Origin: UBA6265 sp964526965
GTDB taxonomy: Bacteria; Chloroflexota; Chloroflexia; Thermomicrobiales; UBA6265
DNA: 6,981 nt
Assembly: GCA_964526965.1 (NCBI GenBank)
Contig: CAZGML010000056.1
Coordinates: 1-6,981 of the forward strand
Reading direction: 5' to 3'
Part shown: positions 6,632 to 6,981 of the stretch, piece by piece
How positions within the stretch are numbered: position 1 is the stretch's first letter
How the letters are laid out: every line of letters begins with the position of its first letter
Translations under genes and position numbers: made by a program
The notes under the pieces: generated by a model
The model's database searches: none
Seen by the model: the letters and a program-made list of their open reading frames with translations, nothing else
Told to the model about the DNA's origin: nothing

Positions 6632-6644
6632 GGAGCGACGCTCC
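6632..6644. repeat. Dyad GGAGCG-A-CGCTCC before the sigma gene
   Basis: A perfect 6-bp dyad with a single central base lies 37 bases before the GTG start. As RNA it could fold only as a 4-bp stem, so a protein-binding site on DNA is the more natural reading. No factor can be named. Confidence 0.35.
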
Positions 6645-6668
6645 ACAACGAGCAAACGTGAGCGAATC

Positions 6669-6675
6669 GGAAGGG
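6669..6675 (+). promoter_or_regulatory. Ribosome binding site supporting the GTG start at 6681
   Basis: GGAAGGG lies 5 bases before GTG at 6681. Upstream in the same frame there is no other start codon before a TGA at 6615-6617, so this GTG is the earliest possible start. Confidence 0.65.
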
Positions 6676-6680
6676 TAGTC

Positions 6681-6981
6681 GTGGAAGTGCCAGATTCCAA
6701 CCATGAGCCAGCAAGCCAAACCGATGTGGTGGCAATGCTGGAAGAGGTGTTCACCCTGCACAAGCAGGACCTCTTCTCGTTTTGCTACCGACGGCTGGGC
6801 GATGCCGAGCAGGCCAACGATGCCTGTGGCCGCATCATGCTCAAGGCGCTGAACGGAATCGAATCCTTCACACCCCATCCGGAGCGGCCGGGCGCGACGT
6901 TACGCGCCTGGCTGTTTCGCATTGCGCGCAATGATCTCATCGATTTTCAACGCAGTTACAAATGGACGCGCTCGCTTGATC
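6681..6981 (+). CDS. ECF-type RNA polymerase sigma factor, N-terminal part (runs off edge)
   Basis: One hundred residues are visible and the frame is open at the right edge. After about 20 variable residues comes sigma-70 region 2: VFTLHKQDLFSFCYRRLGDAEQANDACGRIMLKALNGIESF (about 23-63), then LRAWLFRIARNDLIDFQRS (74-92), the core-binding and -10-recognition segment. The DACGRIM stretch replaces the common D-x-x-Q-E-x-F form, a divergence within the family. Such factors direct RNA polymerase to stress or envelope regulons and usually have an anti-sigma partner, which would lie beyond the window. The 120-bp spacer from the GH65 stop contains two inverted repeats, so the gene is probably transcribed separately. 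The GTG start is chosen from the ribosome site. The other in-frame GTG, two codons later (6687), has poorer spacing. Region 4 and any C-terminal extension are not visible. Confidence 0.85.
   Translation, partial: MEVPDSNHEPASQTDVVAMLEEVFTLHKQDLFSFCYRRLGDAEQANDACGRIMLKALNGIESFTPHPERPGATLRAWLFRIARNDLIDFQRSYKWTRSLD

Noticed and set aside
6557..6878. Minus-strand frames of 68 and 88 codons at the right end
   Set aside because: They overlap the sigma factor reading frame, whose region 2 motifs are unambiguous, and have no supporting features.

Overview
The window is a moderately GC-rich stretch of bacterial chromosome from a draft or metagenome assembly; a run of exactly 100 N at 2835-2934 marks a scaffold join. 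Several proteins look like actinobacterial or Chloroflexota (Thermomicrobia-like) versions of their families: a mycobacterial-type HAD/GH65 pair, an AlkZ-like winged-helix protein and an ECF sigma factor. Most genes have purine-rich Shine-Dalgarno sites. The phylum assignment is an inference and weak. No mobile element, CRISPR array, tRNA or rRNA is visible.

Left part (1-1345, minus strand): positions 1-209 hold no convincing gene. A two-gene minus-strand operon follows. A MNT/KNTase-like nucleotidyltransferase (578-1345) overlaps a YciA-type hotdog acyl-CoA thioesterase (210-581) by the 4-base ATGA junction. Their functional link is unknown.

Middle (1346-3305): a short divergent intergenic region leads into a plus-strand HTH_42/winged-helix protein (1418-2575). 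It carries a Gln-Ala-Gln motif placed like the catalytic motif of the AlkZ DNA glycosylases, so it may be a DNA-repair or self-protection enzyme. It converges on a minus-strand SMP-30/gluconolactonase-like beta-propeller (2619-3305). A strong hairpin separates the two stop codons. The assembly gap lies inside the propeller gene and hides about a quarter to a third of it.

Right part (3306-6981, plus strand): an 82-bp divergent region with a symmetric GGGTAT-C-ATACCC element precedes a two-gene unit. A beta-phosphoglucomutase-type HAD enzyme (3388-4164) is coupled through a TAATG overlap to a GH65 alpha-glucosyl disaccharide phosphorylase (4164-6560). Together they make a coherent pathway: phosphorolysis of an alpha-glucosyl disaccharide (trehalose, kojibiose, maltose or a relative) to beta-glucose 1-phosphate, then isomerisation to glucose 6-phosphate. 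After a 120-bp spacer with two inverted repeats, an ECF-type sigma factor begins at a GTG and runs off the right edge. I found no clearly unprecedented multi-gene system. The best leads are the AlkZ-like protein, the GH65 enzyme of unresolved specificity, and the symmetric -10 element.
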